In this document: positions 27,773 through 36,507 of the stretch, piece by piece
Layout of the letters: each line of letters starts with the position of its first letter
Numbering within the stretch: position 1 is the stretch's first letter
NCBI GenBank assembly: GCA_024681515.1
Contig: JAILAR010000063.1
Span: forward strand, 1 to 55,273
DNA from: Eubacterium sp.
GTDB lineage: Bacteria > Bacillota > Clostridia > Lachnospirales > Lachnospiraceae
Reading direction: 5' to 3'
Length of the DNA stretch: 55,273 nt
Notes under the pieces: model-generated
Told to the model about the DNA's origin: nothing
The model's input: the letters and a program-made list of their open reading frames with translations, nothing else
The model's database searches: none
Program-made: the position numbers and the translations under genes

Positions 27773-28279
27773 TCAGGCAAGAGGAAGCGGATTCTTGTTT
27801 ACATAAGTCTGATAACAGTATTCTATGGAGAAATACGTCTCCTCTTCCTCTTCTTCCACCAGTTCCCAATCCGAAAGCGTATCCAGTTTCGGGAAAAATG
27901 CATCGGCCTGATAACTGTAATTGATCTTTGTGATCAACGCCTTTTCGCAGTACGGAACCAGCATTTCATAAATGCTCGCGCCGCCGATCACATAGATCTC
28001 ATTTGTGTCATACCCGGAAAGCTCCCGAAACAGTTCCTCCCGGTCATGTACCACGATCCCGCCCCGAACCGTAAATTGCTTTTTTCTGCTCAGGATGATA
28101 TTCGTCCGCTGCGCCAGCGGAAGACCGTTCGGGAAGCCCGCCAGGGTCTTTCTTCCCAAAACCACCACATGGTTCAGCGTATGTTTCCGAAACCTCTTCA
28201 TATCCTCCGGAATATGGATCAGAAGCTGGTTCTGAAATCCGATGGCCCAGTTGTTATCTACGGCAGCGATAGCGATCAT
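27773..28279 (-). CDS. folA: Dihydrofolate reductase
   Basis: 168 residues. Reduces dihydrofolate to tetrahydrofolate using NADPH. Visible: AAVDNNWAIGFQNQLLIHIPEDMKRF (in parts) with the catalytic acidic residue in PEDM, cofactor region VVLGRKTLAGFP, and IYVIGGASIYEML. ATG after AAAAGGAG. Downstream of thyA by 65 bases: the pair recycles the dihydrofolate made by thymidylate synthase. Confidence 0.97.
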   Translation of the reverse strand: MIAIAAVDNNWAIGFQNQLLIHIPEDMKRFRKHTLNHVVVLGRKTLAGFPNGLPLAQRTNIILSRKKQFTVRGGIVVHDREELFRELSGYDTNEIYVIGGASIYEMLVPYCEKALITKINYSYQADAFFPKLDTLSDWELVEEEEEETYFSIEYCYQTYVNKNPLPLA

Positions 28280-28344
28280 GACAGGTTCTCCTTTTCGAGT
28301 CTATTTGATTCTTAACGATCTCTCTTTTCGAATAACGCGTGATT

Positions 28345-29175
28345 TCAGACGGCGATGGGGATATTTTTCACCTGCGGTCCGGTCTGATAGTCCTCCACCA
28401 CAAAATCTTCCGGCGTAAACTGGTAAAAATCCTTTATCTCCGGATTCAAAGTCACCTTCGGTGCCGGGAACGTGGGACGTTGGATCAGTTCCTCAACGAT
28501 TGGGATATGCCGGTCATAAATATGTGCATCTGCGATAACATGAACCAGTTCTCCCGGTTTAAAGCCCGTCACCTGTGCGATCATCATAAGCAGGGCACTA
28601 TACTGCACCACATTCCAGTTGTTTGCAGCCAGCACATCCTGAGATCGCTGGTTCAGGACCGCATTCAGACGGTCCCCGGTCACATTGAAGGTCATGCTGT
28701 ACGCACACGGATAAAGATGCATTTCCGAAAGATCCTGATGCACATACATATTTGTCATGATCCGACGGCTGTAGGGATTTGCTTTCAGATCGTAAAGCAC
28801 CCGGTCCACCTGGTCAAAATCCCCTTCCTTGTAATGGTGTTTTACACCCATCTGGTAGCCGTACGCCTTTCCGATGGAACCCGTTTCATCTGCCCATTCA
28901 TCCCAAATGTGACTCTTTAAGTCGTGGACATTATTGGATTTCTTCTGCCAGATCCAGAGAACCTCATCAATGGCAGATTTGATATAGGTCTTCCGGAGCG
29001 TGATTGCCGGAAACTCCTCTGCCAGATCATAGCGATTTACCACACCGAACCGCTTGATCGTGTACGCATAGCTGCCGTCCTCCCATTTCGGACGGACTTT
29101 CTCGCCTTCCGTACTGAAACCGTTATCGATAATATCCCTGCACATATTGATAAACAGATCATCCGCTCTGCTCAT
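28345..29175 (-). CDS. thyA: Thymidylate synthase (ThyA type)
   Basis: About 276 residues. Converts dUMP to dTMP with methylene-tetrahydrofolate. Visible: catalytic cysteine in LYPCAYSMTFNV, the RSQDVLAANNWNVVQYSALL nucleotide-binding region and the C-terminal IPIAV. The ATG at 29175 follows GGAATGGAGG, a stretch that is part of or abuts intergenic repeat copy A. Upstream of folA in the same direction. Confidence 0.97.
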   Translation of the reverse strand: MSRADDLFINMCRDIIDNGFSTEGEKVRPKWEDGSYAYTIKRFGVVNRYDLAEEFPAITLRKTYIKSAIDEVLWIWQKKSNNVHDLKSHIWDEWADETGSIGKAYGYQMGVKHHYKEGDFDQVDRVLYDLKANPYSRRIMTNMYVHQDLSEMHLYPCAYSMTFNVTGDRLNAVLNQRSQDVLAANNWNVVQYSALLMMIAQVTGFKPGELVHVIADAHIYDRHIPIVEELIQRPTFPAPKVTLNPEIKDFYQFTPEDFVVEDYQTGPQVKNIPIAV

Positions 29176-29189
29176 ATTAGTAGACCTCC

Positions 29190-29260
29190 ATTCCGCACTT
29201 CGCATGTATTTATCGCATTTATGCTTTTATTCTTTGTTCAAGTCCGTGCTCCGATGATTT
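29190..29260 (-). repeat. Interspersed intergenic repeat, copy A
   Basis: Lies just upstream of the thyA ribosome-binding site. Minus strand: ATCATCGGAGCACGGACTTG, a variable A/T middle with AGAATAAAAGCATAAATGCGA, then CATGCGAAGTGCGGAATGG. Closest to copy B in length. Confidence 0.7.
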
Positions 29261-29340
29261 GTTCCATTCTTTGCATTTAAACCCCCTATCGGGGGCGTTC
29301 GAATCACAAAAACATCCCAGGTCACTTTGCCAAAAACGTC

Positions 29341-29361
29341 AACGGAACGCGGATCCGTTCC
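29341..29361. promoter_or_regulatory. Palindrome in the thyA / HTH-gene divergent region
   Basis: GGAACG-CGGATC-CGTTCC is an inverted repeat about 95 bases before the HTH gene. A CCCCC-TATC-GGGGG hairpin lies nearby (29282-29295). Either could be an operator for the neighbouring HTH regulator; there is no direct evidence. Confidence 0.4.
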
Positions 29362-29455
29362 ATATAAACCAAATCATACACCCAGACCCTCTGCATATAG
29401 TACCATAAAAATCCCAACTAATACACTGTTTTTTCAGAGAAAAGGAGGTACCGCC

Positions 29456-29986
29456 ATGTTTCCTGTAGTTTACTGGGGTCCCCTGCTTCGGCAGCTTCGA
29501 GACTCCTACAAAATCTCGCAAAAGCAACTGGCACCTGTCCTGCACTGCACGCCGCAAAATATCAGCAGTGTGGAGACAGGGCGCACACAACCCTCCGCGG
29601 AGGAGATCGCAGCTCTGTCCTATATCTATCGGATCAACCTGCTGGAATACGTCTACCGATGTCTGCCCGCGGAATACCTGGAGGAGCAACAGCGATTTCG
29701 CAAGGAATATATCCTGAGGCCCTCCAAAGGCAGCAAAACCGGCAGCGATGTCAAAACCGAAGCTTCTTCAAGCGCTCCGGAAAGCGGAATCCCCGACAAT
29801 TCCCGGATCCTGTACCAGCCGGATACAGCCATGGATCCGCTGCGGCATCTGCAAAGCGGACCTGTCCATCTGGTGGCGGATGTGCATCCCTATTACGGGA
29901 AATCCCCCCGAAAGCCGGACACGAAATCCGATCCGAAATCCGATCCGAAATCCGACCGGAAATCCGATCCGAAGACGGAATCCTGA
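29456..29986 (+). CDS. HTH (XRE/Cro-C1) regulator with SDPK-repeat tail
   Basis: 176 residues; ATG after AAAGGAGG. N-terminal helix-turn-helix (LLRQLRDSYKISQKQLAPVL, then CTPQNISSVETGRTQPSAEEIAALS). The middle is charged and of no known type; the C-terminus is a run of Lys-Ser-Asp-Pro/Arg units (five near-copies, 29933-29980), probably disordered. One of the few plus-strand genes, convergent with the pseudo-receiver gene and closed by a hairpin. Targets unknown. Confidence 0.8.
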   Translation: MFPVVYWGPLLRQLRDSYKISQKQLAPVLHCTPQNISSVETGRTQPSAEEIAALSYIYRINLLEYVYRCLPAEYLEEQQRFRKEYILRPSKGSKTGSDVKTEASSSAPESGIPDNSRILYQPDTAMDPLRHLQSGPVHLVADVHPYYGKSPRKPDTKSDPKSDPKSDRKSDPKTES

Positions 29987-30009
29987 TCTTCGTCCGCAAA
30001 AAAACAACA

Positions 30010-30040
30010 GAAAATGAGCGGTGGTCCACCGCTCATTTTC
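30010..30040. terminator. Bidirectional hairpin terminator
   Basis: Perfect 15-base arms (GAAAATGAGCGGTGG and its complement) around a single-base centre, with A tract on the left and TTTTC on the right. Separates the plus-strand HTH gene from the convergent minus-strand gene ending at 30066. Confidence 0.85.
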
Positions 30041-30065
30041 TCATTCATATCATATCAAAGCACTC

Positions 30066-31220
30066 TCATGACAGGATCACCGTCAGAGCCTCCTTCGCAC
30101 CTGCCACATCTCCCCGATTGAGGGCCCGGCTGGCCTTCAGGATCTTCAGTCTGGAAGTTTCCGACATGTCATAGGTCTGGAGTCGGTCCATGCTTGCAAC
30201 CGCATCCTCCACCTCGGACTCGTTCAGAAGATCCAGCACATCCTTCGCCATCGCTTCCACATCTCCCCAATGCAGATAGATGCCGTTGGTCCTGGCCTTC
30301 TTCGTCATGGTCGCAACCAGTTCCACATTTCTGCCGAGATACATGGCCACACCGGAAACCACACGTTCCCAGGTAAGCAGCGTCCGTCCCCAGATGTGTT
30401 CCGCCACATCCAGGCTGTCATCCTTGCTCATATTCACATGATCGTCAAATACATCCGCCAGATATCTGGCACCGATCACTCTCGCAGACTCCCGCACCTC
30501 ACGGGCGCTTTCCATATAGGAATTCACATCGTTTCCGAACACATACAGGGACAGCTTGCCACGGTATTCCTCATACAGATCGCAGAACCTGCCCATCTGA
30601 ACCTTATACTCTGCCATGTCTCCGCCATTCGCAGCCAGTCCGTCTGTGAAAGAGATCCCACATGGCTGCAGGGCCTTGGCCGCACCTGCGCGTTCCTCGA
30701 TCTGTGCGATGAGGCGCGGATCCTGAGGAAGCATTTTCTGAGGCAGATTATCCAGAAGGACTTTGCAAAACAGCGATTCATCCACCGGCATGCGAAGCAC
30801 ACCCTTGAATCCGTTTTTCAGGATCTCCTCCTCCGGAGTCCGGTCCGTCGGATCCACCAGTGCATAGATCTTGGAATCACGACACTTGCTTTCTTTTGTG
30901 GAGCGAATGTTTCTGAGGGTCTGTGCGCCGTCCATCAGCGGCAGATCCTTTGCGATACAGATGATATCGTATTTATCCTTGAGCACCCGCTCCATACACG
31001 CCATACCGGTATGCGAAACCGTCGTGATGCACCCCAGCTTGTCCGACAGTTTCTTCAGTTCGATCAGGTCGTCTCCTTTTTTGTCGATCAGAAGCACATA
31101 GCACTTGCCCATGTTCTGATCCAGCTTAAACTCCGGAATCGGTTCCTCTTCCGGTTCCTCTTCGATCCCGCGGATCTGATTTAATTTCTTTAATGCACTT
31201 TCTTTCAGATTCTCGAGCAT
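30066..31220 (-). CDS. Pseudo-receiver plus pseudo-HPt domain protein
   Basis: 384 residues. Residues about 38-160 have the response-regulator fold (YVLLIDKKGDDLIELKKL, DIICIAKDLPLMDGAQTL, GFKGVLRMPVDES), but the position of the phosphoacceptor Asp, four before the Pro of PLMDG, is Ala, and the usual Lys-Pro is Met-Pro. Residues about 185-300 look like a histidine phosphotransfer domain (GISFTDGLAANGGDMAEYKVQM in parts; SAREVRESARVIGARYL), where the expected His is Arg. Both phosphorylation sites therefore appear lost. A C-terminal helical region follows. It may act as a phosphorylation-independent adaptor. ATG after GAGGAACAGG; tyrS lies upstream. Confidence 0.75.
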   Translation of the reverse strand: MLENLKESALKKLNQIRGIEEEPEEEPIPEFKLDQNMGKCYVLLIDKKGDDLIELKKLSDKLGCITTVSHTGMACMERVLKDKYDIICIAKDLPLMDGAQTLRNIRSTKESKCRDSKIYALVDPTDRTPEEEILKNGFKGVLRMPVDESLFCKVLLDNLPQKMLPQDPRLIAQIEERAGAAKALQPCGISFTDGLAANGGDMAEYKVQMGRFCDLYEEYRGKLSLYVFGNDVNSYMESAREVRESARVIGARYLADVFDDHVNMSKDDSLDVAEHIWGRTLLTWERVVSGVAMYLGRNVELVATMTKKARTNGIYLHWGDVEAMAKDVLDLLNESEVEDAVASMDRLQTYDMSETSRLKILKASRALNRGDVAGAKEALTVILS

Positions 31221-31280
31221 TTCCTGTTCCTCATCTTTCCAATTCCTGCATTCGGAATGATCTGCGACTTATTTCAAAAC

Positions 31281-32510
31281 TTATTTCAAAACCACTTTGC
31301 GGAAGTTCTTCTTTCCTCTCTGGATGATGAATTCCTCAGCAAAAGCATCTTTTGTATAACTCTGCTTCACATCCGCCACCTTCTCGCCGTTGACCATGAC
31401 GCCGCCCTGTTCGATGGCTCTGCGTCCGTCACTGCGGGTCTTCACCAGTCCGGTAGCCACCATGATCTGAATGGCATCGATGACTCCGTCCCTGAAATCC
31501 GCATCGGTGATCTCTGCCTCCGGCATGTCAGCCGCGCTTCCGCCGCCGAAGAACGCCTTTGCACCGGCCTCTGCCTTCTTTGCCTCTTCCTCTCCGTGAA
31601 CCATGGTGGTAAGCTCCATGGCCAGGATCTCTTTTGCACGGTTCAGCTGCGCATCCTTCCAGGTCTCCATCTCCCGGATCTGCTCCATGGGAAGGAAGGT
31701 CAGAAGCTTCAGGCACTTGATGACATCTTCGTCGGAAACATTTCTCCAGTACTGGTAAAACTCATACGGAGAGGTCTTCTCCGCATCCAGCCATACCGCA
31801 CCCTTTGCGGTCTTGCCCATCTTCTTGCCTTCGGAATTCAGCAGCAGTGTGATGGTCATGGCATAGGCATCCTTGCCCAGTTTCTTACGGATCAGCTCGG
31901 TTCCGCCCAGCATATTGGACCACTGGTCATCACCGCCGAACTGCATGTTGCAGCCATACTTCTGATACAGCATCAGGAAGTCATAGCTCTGCATCAGCAT
32001 ATAGTTAAACTCCAGGAAGTTCAGGCCCCGCTCCAGACGCTGCTTGTAGCACTCCGCTGCCAGCATCTTATTTACGCTGAACTGGGAGCCGATATCCCTG
32101 ATAAAATCGATATAGTTAAGATCCAGAAGCCAGTCTGCATTATTCACCATGATGGCCTTTCCCTCACCAAAATCGATGAAGCGGCTCATCTGCTTACGGA
32201 AACACTCGCAGTTATGCTGGATGGTCTCCTTCGTCATCATCTGACGCATATCCGTACGCCCCGTCGGATCACCGATCATTGCCGTTCCTCCGCCCACCAG
32301 CGCGATCGGCTTATTTCCAGCCATCTGCAGACGTTTCATCAGGCACATGGCCATGAAATGTCCCACATGCAGGGAATCCGCAGTCGGATCAAAGCCGATA
32401 TAAAATACCGCCTTTCCACTGTTCACCAGTTCACGGATCTCATCTTCATCTGTTGTCTGAGCGATCAGTCCACGCTCGATCAGTTCCTCATATACACCCA
32501 TTTCTGCCAT
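31281..32510 (-). CDS. tyrS: Tyrosyl-tRNA synthetase
   Basis: 409 residues. Charges tRNA-Tyr. Visible: class I HIGH-like motif ([11 protein letters not shown]), tyrosine/tRNA pocket ([12 protein letters not shown]), KMSKS-like loop (KMGKTAKGA) and a C-terminal S4 domain ([19 protein letters not shown]). ATG with GGAG upstream. No T-box leader is visible in the 87 bases before it. A 12-base tandem duplication (GTTTTGAAATAA, twice) spans the stop codon. Confidence 0.97.
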   Translation of the reverse strand: MAEMGVYEELIERGLIAQTTDEDEIRELVNSGKAVFYIGFDPTADSLHVGHFMAMCLMKRLQMAGNKPIALVGGGTAMIGDPTGRTDMRQMMTKETIQHNCECFRKQMSRFIDFGEGKAIMVNNADWLLDLNYIDFIRDIGSQFSVNKMLAAECYKQRLERGLNFLEFNYMLMQSYDFLMLYQKYGCNMQFGGDDQWSNMLGGTELIRKKLGKDAYAMTITLLLNSEGKKMGKTAKGAVWLDAEKTSPYEFYQYWRNVSDEDVIKCLKLLTFLPMEQIREMETWKDAQLNRAKEILAMELTTMVHGEEEAKKAEAGAKAFFGGGSAADMPEAEITDADFRDGVIDAIQIMVATGLVKTRSDGRRAIEQGGVMVNGEKVADVKQSYTKDAFAEEFIIQRGKKNFRKVVLK

Positions 32511-32596
32511 TCAAAGGTAACTCCTTATCATAAAATTTCTCTAAAAATGGATTGTATCATATTCTTTCCGCTTTTTGAATAGAAAGTTAGTATAGT

Positions 32597-33121
32597 TTAC
32601 GAATCATAGAAATGCTGTCCGTCATCGGTCACCAGACGCTCCGCCTTCGGGTACTCAAAGATGGCACTGTTATCCGCATTCGCCTCGAGATACGCAGCGA
32701 ACTCATTGGCATACCATTTTGCCATTTCAAGATTGTGCATACGGTAGTATCCGCAGTTTTCCGCAGTGGTACCGGGAACCTCCTGTACCTCATTTACGTA
32801 CTTAAAGGATCTCAGCAGCAGGTCATAAATCTGTCGCGGAGCACGGTTCCCTTTGAGGATGAGATAAAAACCCGTAAGGCAGCCCATGGGCCCCCAGTAG
32901 ATCACCTCATCCTTCCAGTCCGGATCGTTGCGAAGGAACGTAGCGATAATGTGCTCCAGCGAGTGCATGGCCAGAACATCGATGACCGGCTCCCTGTTCG
33001 GCCTTTTCAACCTTATATCATAGGTCGTTACAGCATAGTCGCCTAAATGATCGACTCTGCTTTCAAATATTCCGGGTACGATCCGCATATGATCTACTGA
33101 AAAGCTTTTGATCAATTCCAT
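32597..33121 (-). CDS. luxS: S-ribosylhomocysteine lyase
   Basis: 174 residues. Cleaves S-ribosylhomocysteine to homocysteine and the autoinducer-2 precursor. The metal-binding HSLEH motif (AMHSLEHIIATF) and the later Cys/His region (GPMGCLTGFY, TTAENCGYYRMHNLEMAK) are intact. ATG after AAAGGAG. Upstream gap holds repeat copy B. Confidence 0.97.
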   Translation of the reverse strand: MELIKSFSVDHMRIVPGIFESRVDHLGDYAVTTYDIRLKRPNREPVIDVLAMHSLEHIIATFLRNDPDWKDEVIYWGPMGCLTGFYLILKGNRAPRQIYDLLLRSFKYVNEVQEVPGTTAENCGYYRMHNLEMAKWYANEFAAYLEANADNSAIFEYPKAERLVTDDGQHFYDS

Positions 33122-33138
33122 ATTCTTAATCTCCTTTT

Positions 33139-33211
33139 ATTCCATACTTCGCACGTATTAGCATATTATTCGCTTTACTCTATTATTTGAGTCCTTGCTC
33201 GTGATGATTTC
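33139..33211 (-). repeat. Interspersed intergenic repeat, copy B
   Basis: Between the phosphatase gene and luxS. Minus strand: ATCATCACGAGCAAGGACTC, AGAGTAAAGCGAATAATATG, TACGTGCGAAGTATGGAAT, directly followed by the luxS ribosome-binding site. Confidence 0.7.
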
Positions 33212-33217
33212 TTTATA

Positions 33218-34687
33218 TTACTCTGCCGCCGGCTCTCTTCCCACATACTCAAGGCAGAGCATGGTCAGGTCATCAAACTGGGGCGCCTCCTTAACAAAAC
33301 TGTTCACTGCCGCATGTACCATCTCCAGCACATCCTTCGGCGTATCCTCTTCGGCCAGCCGCAGCGCATCCACCATCCGGTCCGTTCCGAAGAGCTCGTT
33401 TTCCGCATTTGTCGCTTCCGCCACACCGTCCGTATATAGGAACAGCTTCGCACCCGGATCCATCTGAAGCTCATATTGGCTGTACTTCACACCCTCCATA
33501 CCGCCGATCACAAATCCGTGCTTGTCGTGGATCAGTTCGAAATGCCCACCCGGCTTCTTCAATACCGGATACTCGTGCCCCGCATTTGCAGCCACCAGCT
33601 TTCCGTTTCTGAGATCCAGGGAACCGAACCATACGGTTACAAACATTTCCTCCCGATTGTTGAGACAGATCTGACGGTTTGCATTTTCCAGAACCTGTTT
33701 CGGCTCCAGTCCCATGGACGCATAATTCTGGACCAGGATCTTCGATATCATCATAAACAGCGCGGCCGGGACACCCTTTCCGGACACATCCGCCATAACG
33801 ATCCCCAGATGATCCTCATCGATCAGGAAGAAATCATAGAAATCTCCACCAACTTCCTTCGCCGGATTCATGGATGCATAGATATTGAAGTCATCTCTAT
33901 CCGGAAATGCAGGGAAGATATTCGGAAGTGTATCTGCCTGGATCCGGGTCGCCATGGAAAGCTCCGTCTCGAGACGGCTCGCCTCCTTCTGCTGTGCCTC
34001 GTAACGCTCCGTCTGTTCCCGAATGATGGCCGAATACATGTAAACCGCAGCTCCCACCGTTGCAAGTATGATAAACTGGATACCGCTCATCATCGCCTGG
34101 AGCCCGATGGCCACCAGCGGTGCCAGGATGTAGATCCAGAACGCAATCAGGATCCTTCTCGGGATATTCTCCCGGTAACGGATCAGCAGCACCAGATTGG
34201 AAACCAGCAGCAGGATCGGCGCCAGATTGGACAGGATATATCCTGACCCTCTGTGATAGGTATTGACCGAATCAAAATAATAGAAAAGATCCGTAAACTG
34301 AGAAATGATCAACAGCACCGCATGAAGGATCAGCAGTGCCAGATAGTACTTCTCGATCCCCTTCTTATGCTCCGGCGGATTCGCCACAAAAAGGATCAGC
34401 ATGGAGATCATATAGGTCATAAAACCGGACACCAGAAATTCAATAAAGGTTACGGTCATGATCGCCACATGGATCCCCTGTCCGCTCTGCCCGTCCATCA
34501 TCTGTCTGGTCAGATGCATGGAAATGTAAATGATGATCATACTGAAGAACAGCTGAAAATACTTTTTCACCTCGGGCCGGATGTGGATCCCGGAGCCGAC
34601 CTGCATAACACTGAGGCCGCAAACGCCGATACCCACCGCGATAATGATCACATTTATAAAGTTCCCCCATGTCATGGTTACATCCAT
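33218..34687 (-). CDS. Membrane-bound PP2C/SpoIIE-type serine phosphatase
   Basis: 489 residues. About seven N-terminal membrane helices (residues 8-235), then a coiled-coil linker (REQTERYEAQQKEASRLETELSMA in parts) and a SpoIIE/RsbU-type phosphatase domain: RIQADTLPNIFP, EVGGDFYDFF with the metal-binding Asp, VMADVSGKGVPAALFM, NAGHEYP and FLYTDGVAEA, with a final QFDDLTML. Such proteins dephosphorylate anti-sigma-factor antagonists; no partner genes are adjacent. ATG after AGGAAGG. Confidence 0.93.
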   Translation of the reverse strand: MDVTMTWGNFINVIIIAVGIGVCGLSVMQVGSGIHIRPEVKKYFQLFFSMIIIYISMHLTRQMMDGQSGQGIHVAIMTVTFIEFLVSGFMTYMISMLILFVANPPEHKKGIEKYYLALLILHAVLLIISQFTDLFYYFDSVNTYHRGSGYILSNLAPILLLVSNLVLLIRYRENIPRRILIAFWIYILAPLVAIGLQAMMSGIQFIILATVGAAVYMYSAIIREQTERYEAQQKEASRLETELSMATRIQADTLPNIFPAFPDRDDFNIYASMNPAKEVGGDFYDFFLIDEDHLGIVMADVSGKGVPAALFMMISKILVQNYASMGLEPKQVLENANRQICLNNREEMFVTVWFGSLDLRNGKLVAANAGHEYPVLKKPGGHFELIHDKHGFVIGGMEGVKYSQYELQMDPGAKLFLYTDGVAEATNAENELFGTDRMVDALRLAEEDTPKDVLEMVHAAVNSFVKEAPQFDDLTMLCLEYVGREPAAE

Positions 34688-34721
34688 AGGCAGTTTCCTT
34701 CCTCATTCCGTTATTTTGTTA

Positions 34722-35615
34722 TTACATCCCCAGCCACTGAATGAATGCGGTCTTATCACTGCTGTTATAACCTGCCTTTTCATAGAAATGCAGCGTCTCC
34801 GGTTTCTTTGATCCGGTCAGCAGCATCATTTTATAACAATTTTCCTGCTCTGCCAGTTCTCTTGCAAATGCCAGGCACTCTCCGGCATACCCATGTCCTC
34901 TGTGATCCCCATGCGTCACCACATTCTCCACAAAGGCGTACGGCCGGACATTTCTGGTCAGATTCGGGATGATCACGCAGACACAGGAGGATATGATCCT
35001 TCCACCAATCTCATTCACGATCAGATGATGATTCGGATCTCCGATGATCTGATCCCAGGTTTTGGTGAGATGATCACTCTGCTCCGGAATACTGTCCTCA
35101 TGCAGGAACAGATATAGTTCCAGAAGCTGCGCAAGGTCTTCTTTTCTTGCCTCCCGTATCATATTGTTTCCTCCGATCGCTGTCGCATTTGTAATCTCAA
35201 AACCTGTTTTACGGTATAAAATGATCGCCTTCCTGTTCCAGCCAGCCACGTGCAGAAAAACAGGCACCGGCTTCATATGCTCCAACGCCCAGAGCAGGAT
35301 CTGCCTTCCAACTCCCTGTCTCTGATACGCTTTCCTTACGATCAGGTCATCGATCTCACTCTCCTTCAGGGTCACACTGCCGATCAGGTCCCCGTCCTCC
35401 ACCAGAAGAAACACCCCGTCCATGCCTGATTCAAAAAACGAATCATCCTGTATAAAGTCGTAGGGCTGAATACGCAAAGCCTCTCTCATCTCATGATAAC
35501 ATTCATTATACATCGTTTTGTATGCTTCCTGAAACCCGGAAGAATACGGACGCATATAAACAGATGATCTTTCCTGCGTCGGATGCGTATATTTCATCTC
35601 ATATGCCAGGTTCAT
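34722..35615 (-). CDS. Tandem GNAT acetyltransferase
   Basis: 297 residues with two GNAT-type halves. The first (about residues 20-145) has the acetyl-CoA loop RKAYQRQGVGRQILLWAL; the second (about 150-297) starts MIREARKEDLAQLLELY and has VVTHGDHRGHGYAGECL. Both keep an acetyl-CoA-type loop (QRQGVG, DHRGHGYA). The substrate is unknown. ATG after AAAGGGG; 34 bases upstream of the phosphatase gene. Confidence 0.88.
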   Translation of the reverse strand: MNLAYEMKYTHPTQERSSVYMRPYSSGFQEAYKTMYNECYHEMREALRIQPYDFIQDDSFFESGMDGVFLLVEDGDLIGSVTLKESEIDDLIVRKAYQRQGVGRQILLWALEHMKPVPVFLHVAGWNRKAIILYRKTGFEITNATAIGGNNMIREARKEDLAQLLELYLFLHEDSIPEQSDHLTKTWDQIIGDPNHHLIVNEIGGRIISSCVCVIIPNLTRNVRPYAFVENVVTHGDHRGHGYAGECLAFARELAEQENCYKMMLLTGSKKPETLHFYEKAGYNSSDKTAFIQWLGM

Positions 35616-35702
35616 GATTCAGATCCCCTTTGCCCTATTCAATAATTTCTCGCATTTTTCGCCCAAAGCGCCGCAGAGCCCGATCTTTCATCTATCTCCC
35701 CC

Positions 35703-36377
35703 TCACCGCCGGCACATGGCGATCAGAGTCACGATCCGTTGCCCCCATTTGTTAAGAAGCTGCATGAGACATGCAATTCCCCAGTTCATCAGAAAGATAA
35801 ATCCGAAGATCAGAAAGCCCATGGGATAACCCCAGGAGAGGAACCCGTACCAGTCATTCGTATTCGGCCACTCCCCTTTCCCGTTGATCAGAACGTTAAT
35901 GAGATATCCCAGGCCATAGACCGCCGACGGAAGCGCCGCGACCAGGGTTTTCTTCACAGGAAGCTTCTCCGTATCAAGGATCAGGAATTCGATCATCGCC
36001 GTTACCGGAACGATCAGATGGAACCAGAAATTTCCGCCCTGATACAGGTTCATATGCGGATTCATGGGTGCCAGAAAGAACGCCACAACGGCAAATGTCA
36101 GCCCCACCGAGGCAACCGCCATCAGCTTCAGGAGCGGGGAAAACCTCTTCCCACGGATATTCTGCACGATCCAGAGGATCGACACGATCCCGCAGAACTC
36201 ATTAGACAGGGCGGTAAAATAGCGCAGATTCCTCCACCCTCTGGAAGCAAGCACCTCGCCCTCAGCAGATACCCGCGGCGAAAGCATCACAACCGTTCCC
36301 GTCACTACGAACGCAATGATCAGACAATTAAGAAGGATGGATACGACCTGTCGTTTGGATATTACGTACTTTTTCAT
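35703..36377 (-). CDS. Polytopic membrane protein, possibly Pr6Pr-like
   Basis: 224 residues with about six hydrophobic helices. Features: RYFTALSNEFCGIVSILWIVQ, a conserved-looking NFWFHLIVPVTAMIEFLILD, and a tryptophan/tyrosine-rich loop (GEWPNTNDWYGFLSWGYP). The YFTxLSN and H-L-x-x-P pattern recalls the Pr6Pr/FAR-17a-like membrane family, but I am not certain. Weak ribosome-binding site. Confidence 0.7.
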   Translation of the reverse strand: MKKYVISKRQVVSILLNCLIIAFVVTGTVVMLSPRVSAEGEVLASRGWRNLRYFTALSNEFCGIVSILWIVQNIRGKRFSPLLKLMAVASVGLTFAVVAFFLAPMNPHMNLYQGGNFWFHLIVPVTAMIEFLILDTEKLPVKKTLVAALPSAVYGLGYLINVLINGKGEWPNTNDWYGFLSWGYPMGFLIFGFIFLMNWGIACLMQLLNKWGQRIVTLIAMCRR

Positions 36378-36463
36378 TTAGGGTGTTACCTGTCCTTTAT
36401 TTCCTCCGTTTTCATCCCACAACTCTACTATATAGCATTCTTTTATTCCGTGCAACGTAAAAT

Positions 36464-36495
36464 GGCAGACAGTGTTCAAAGTTCCACTGCCTGCC
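36464..36495 (-). terminator. Probable terminator after the XRE/desulfoferrodoxin-like regulator
   Basis: Minus strand: GGCAG-GCAGTG, 10-base loop, CACTG-CTGCC with one mismatch or bulge, followed by ATTTTAC. Moderate strength. Confidence 0.6.
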
Positions 36496-36507
36496 ATCTG
36501 ATGCATT

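Noticed and set aside
31257-32582. Plus-strand frame opposite tyrS
   Set aside because: tyrS on the minus strand is unmistakable; the plus frame has no recognisable features.
32511-32596. T-box leader for tyrS
   Set aside because: Only 86 bases lie upstream, with no T-box motif or terminator/antiterminator pair.
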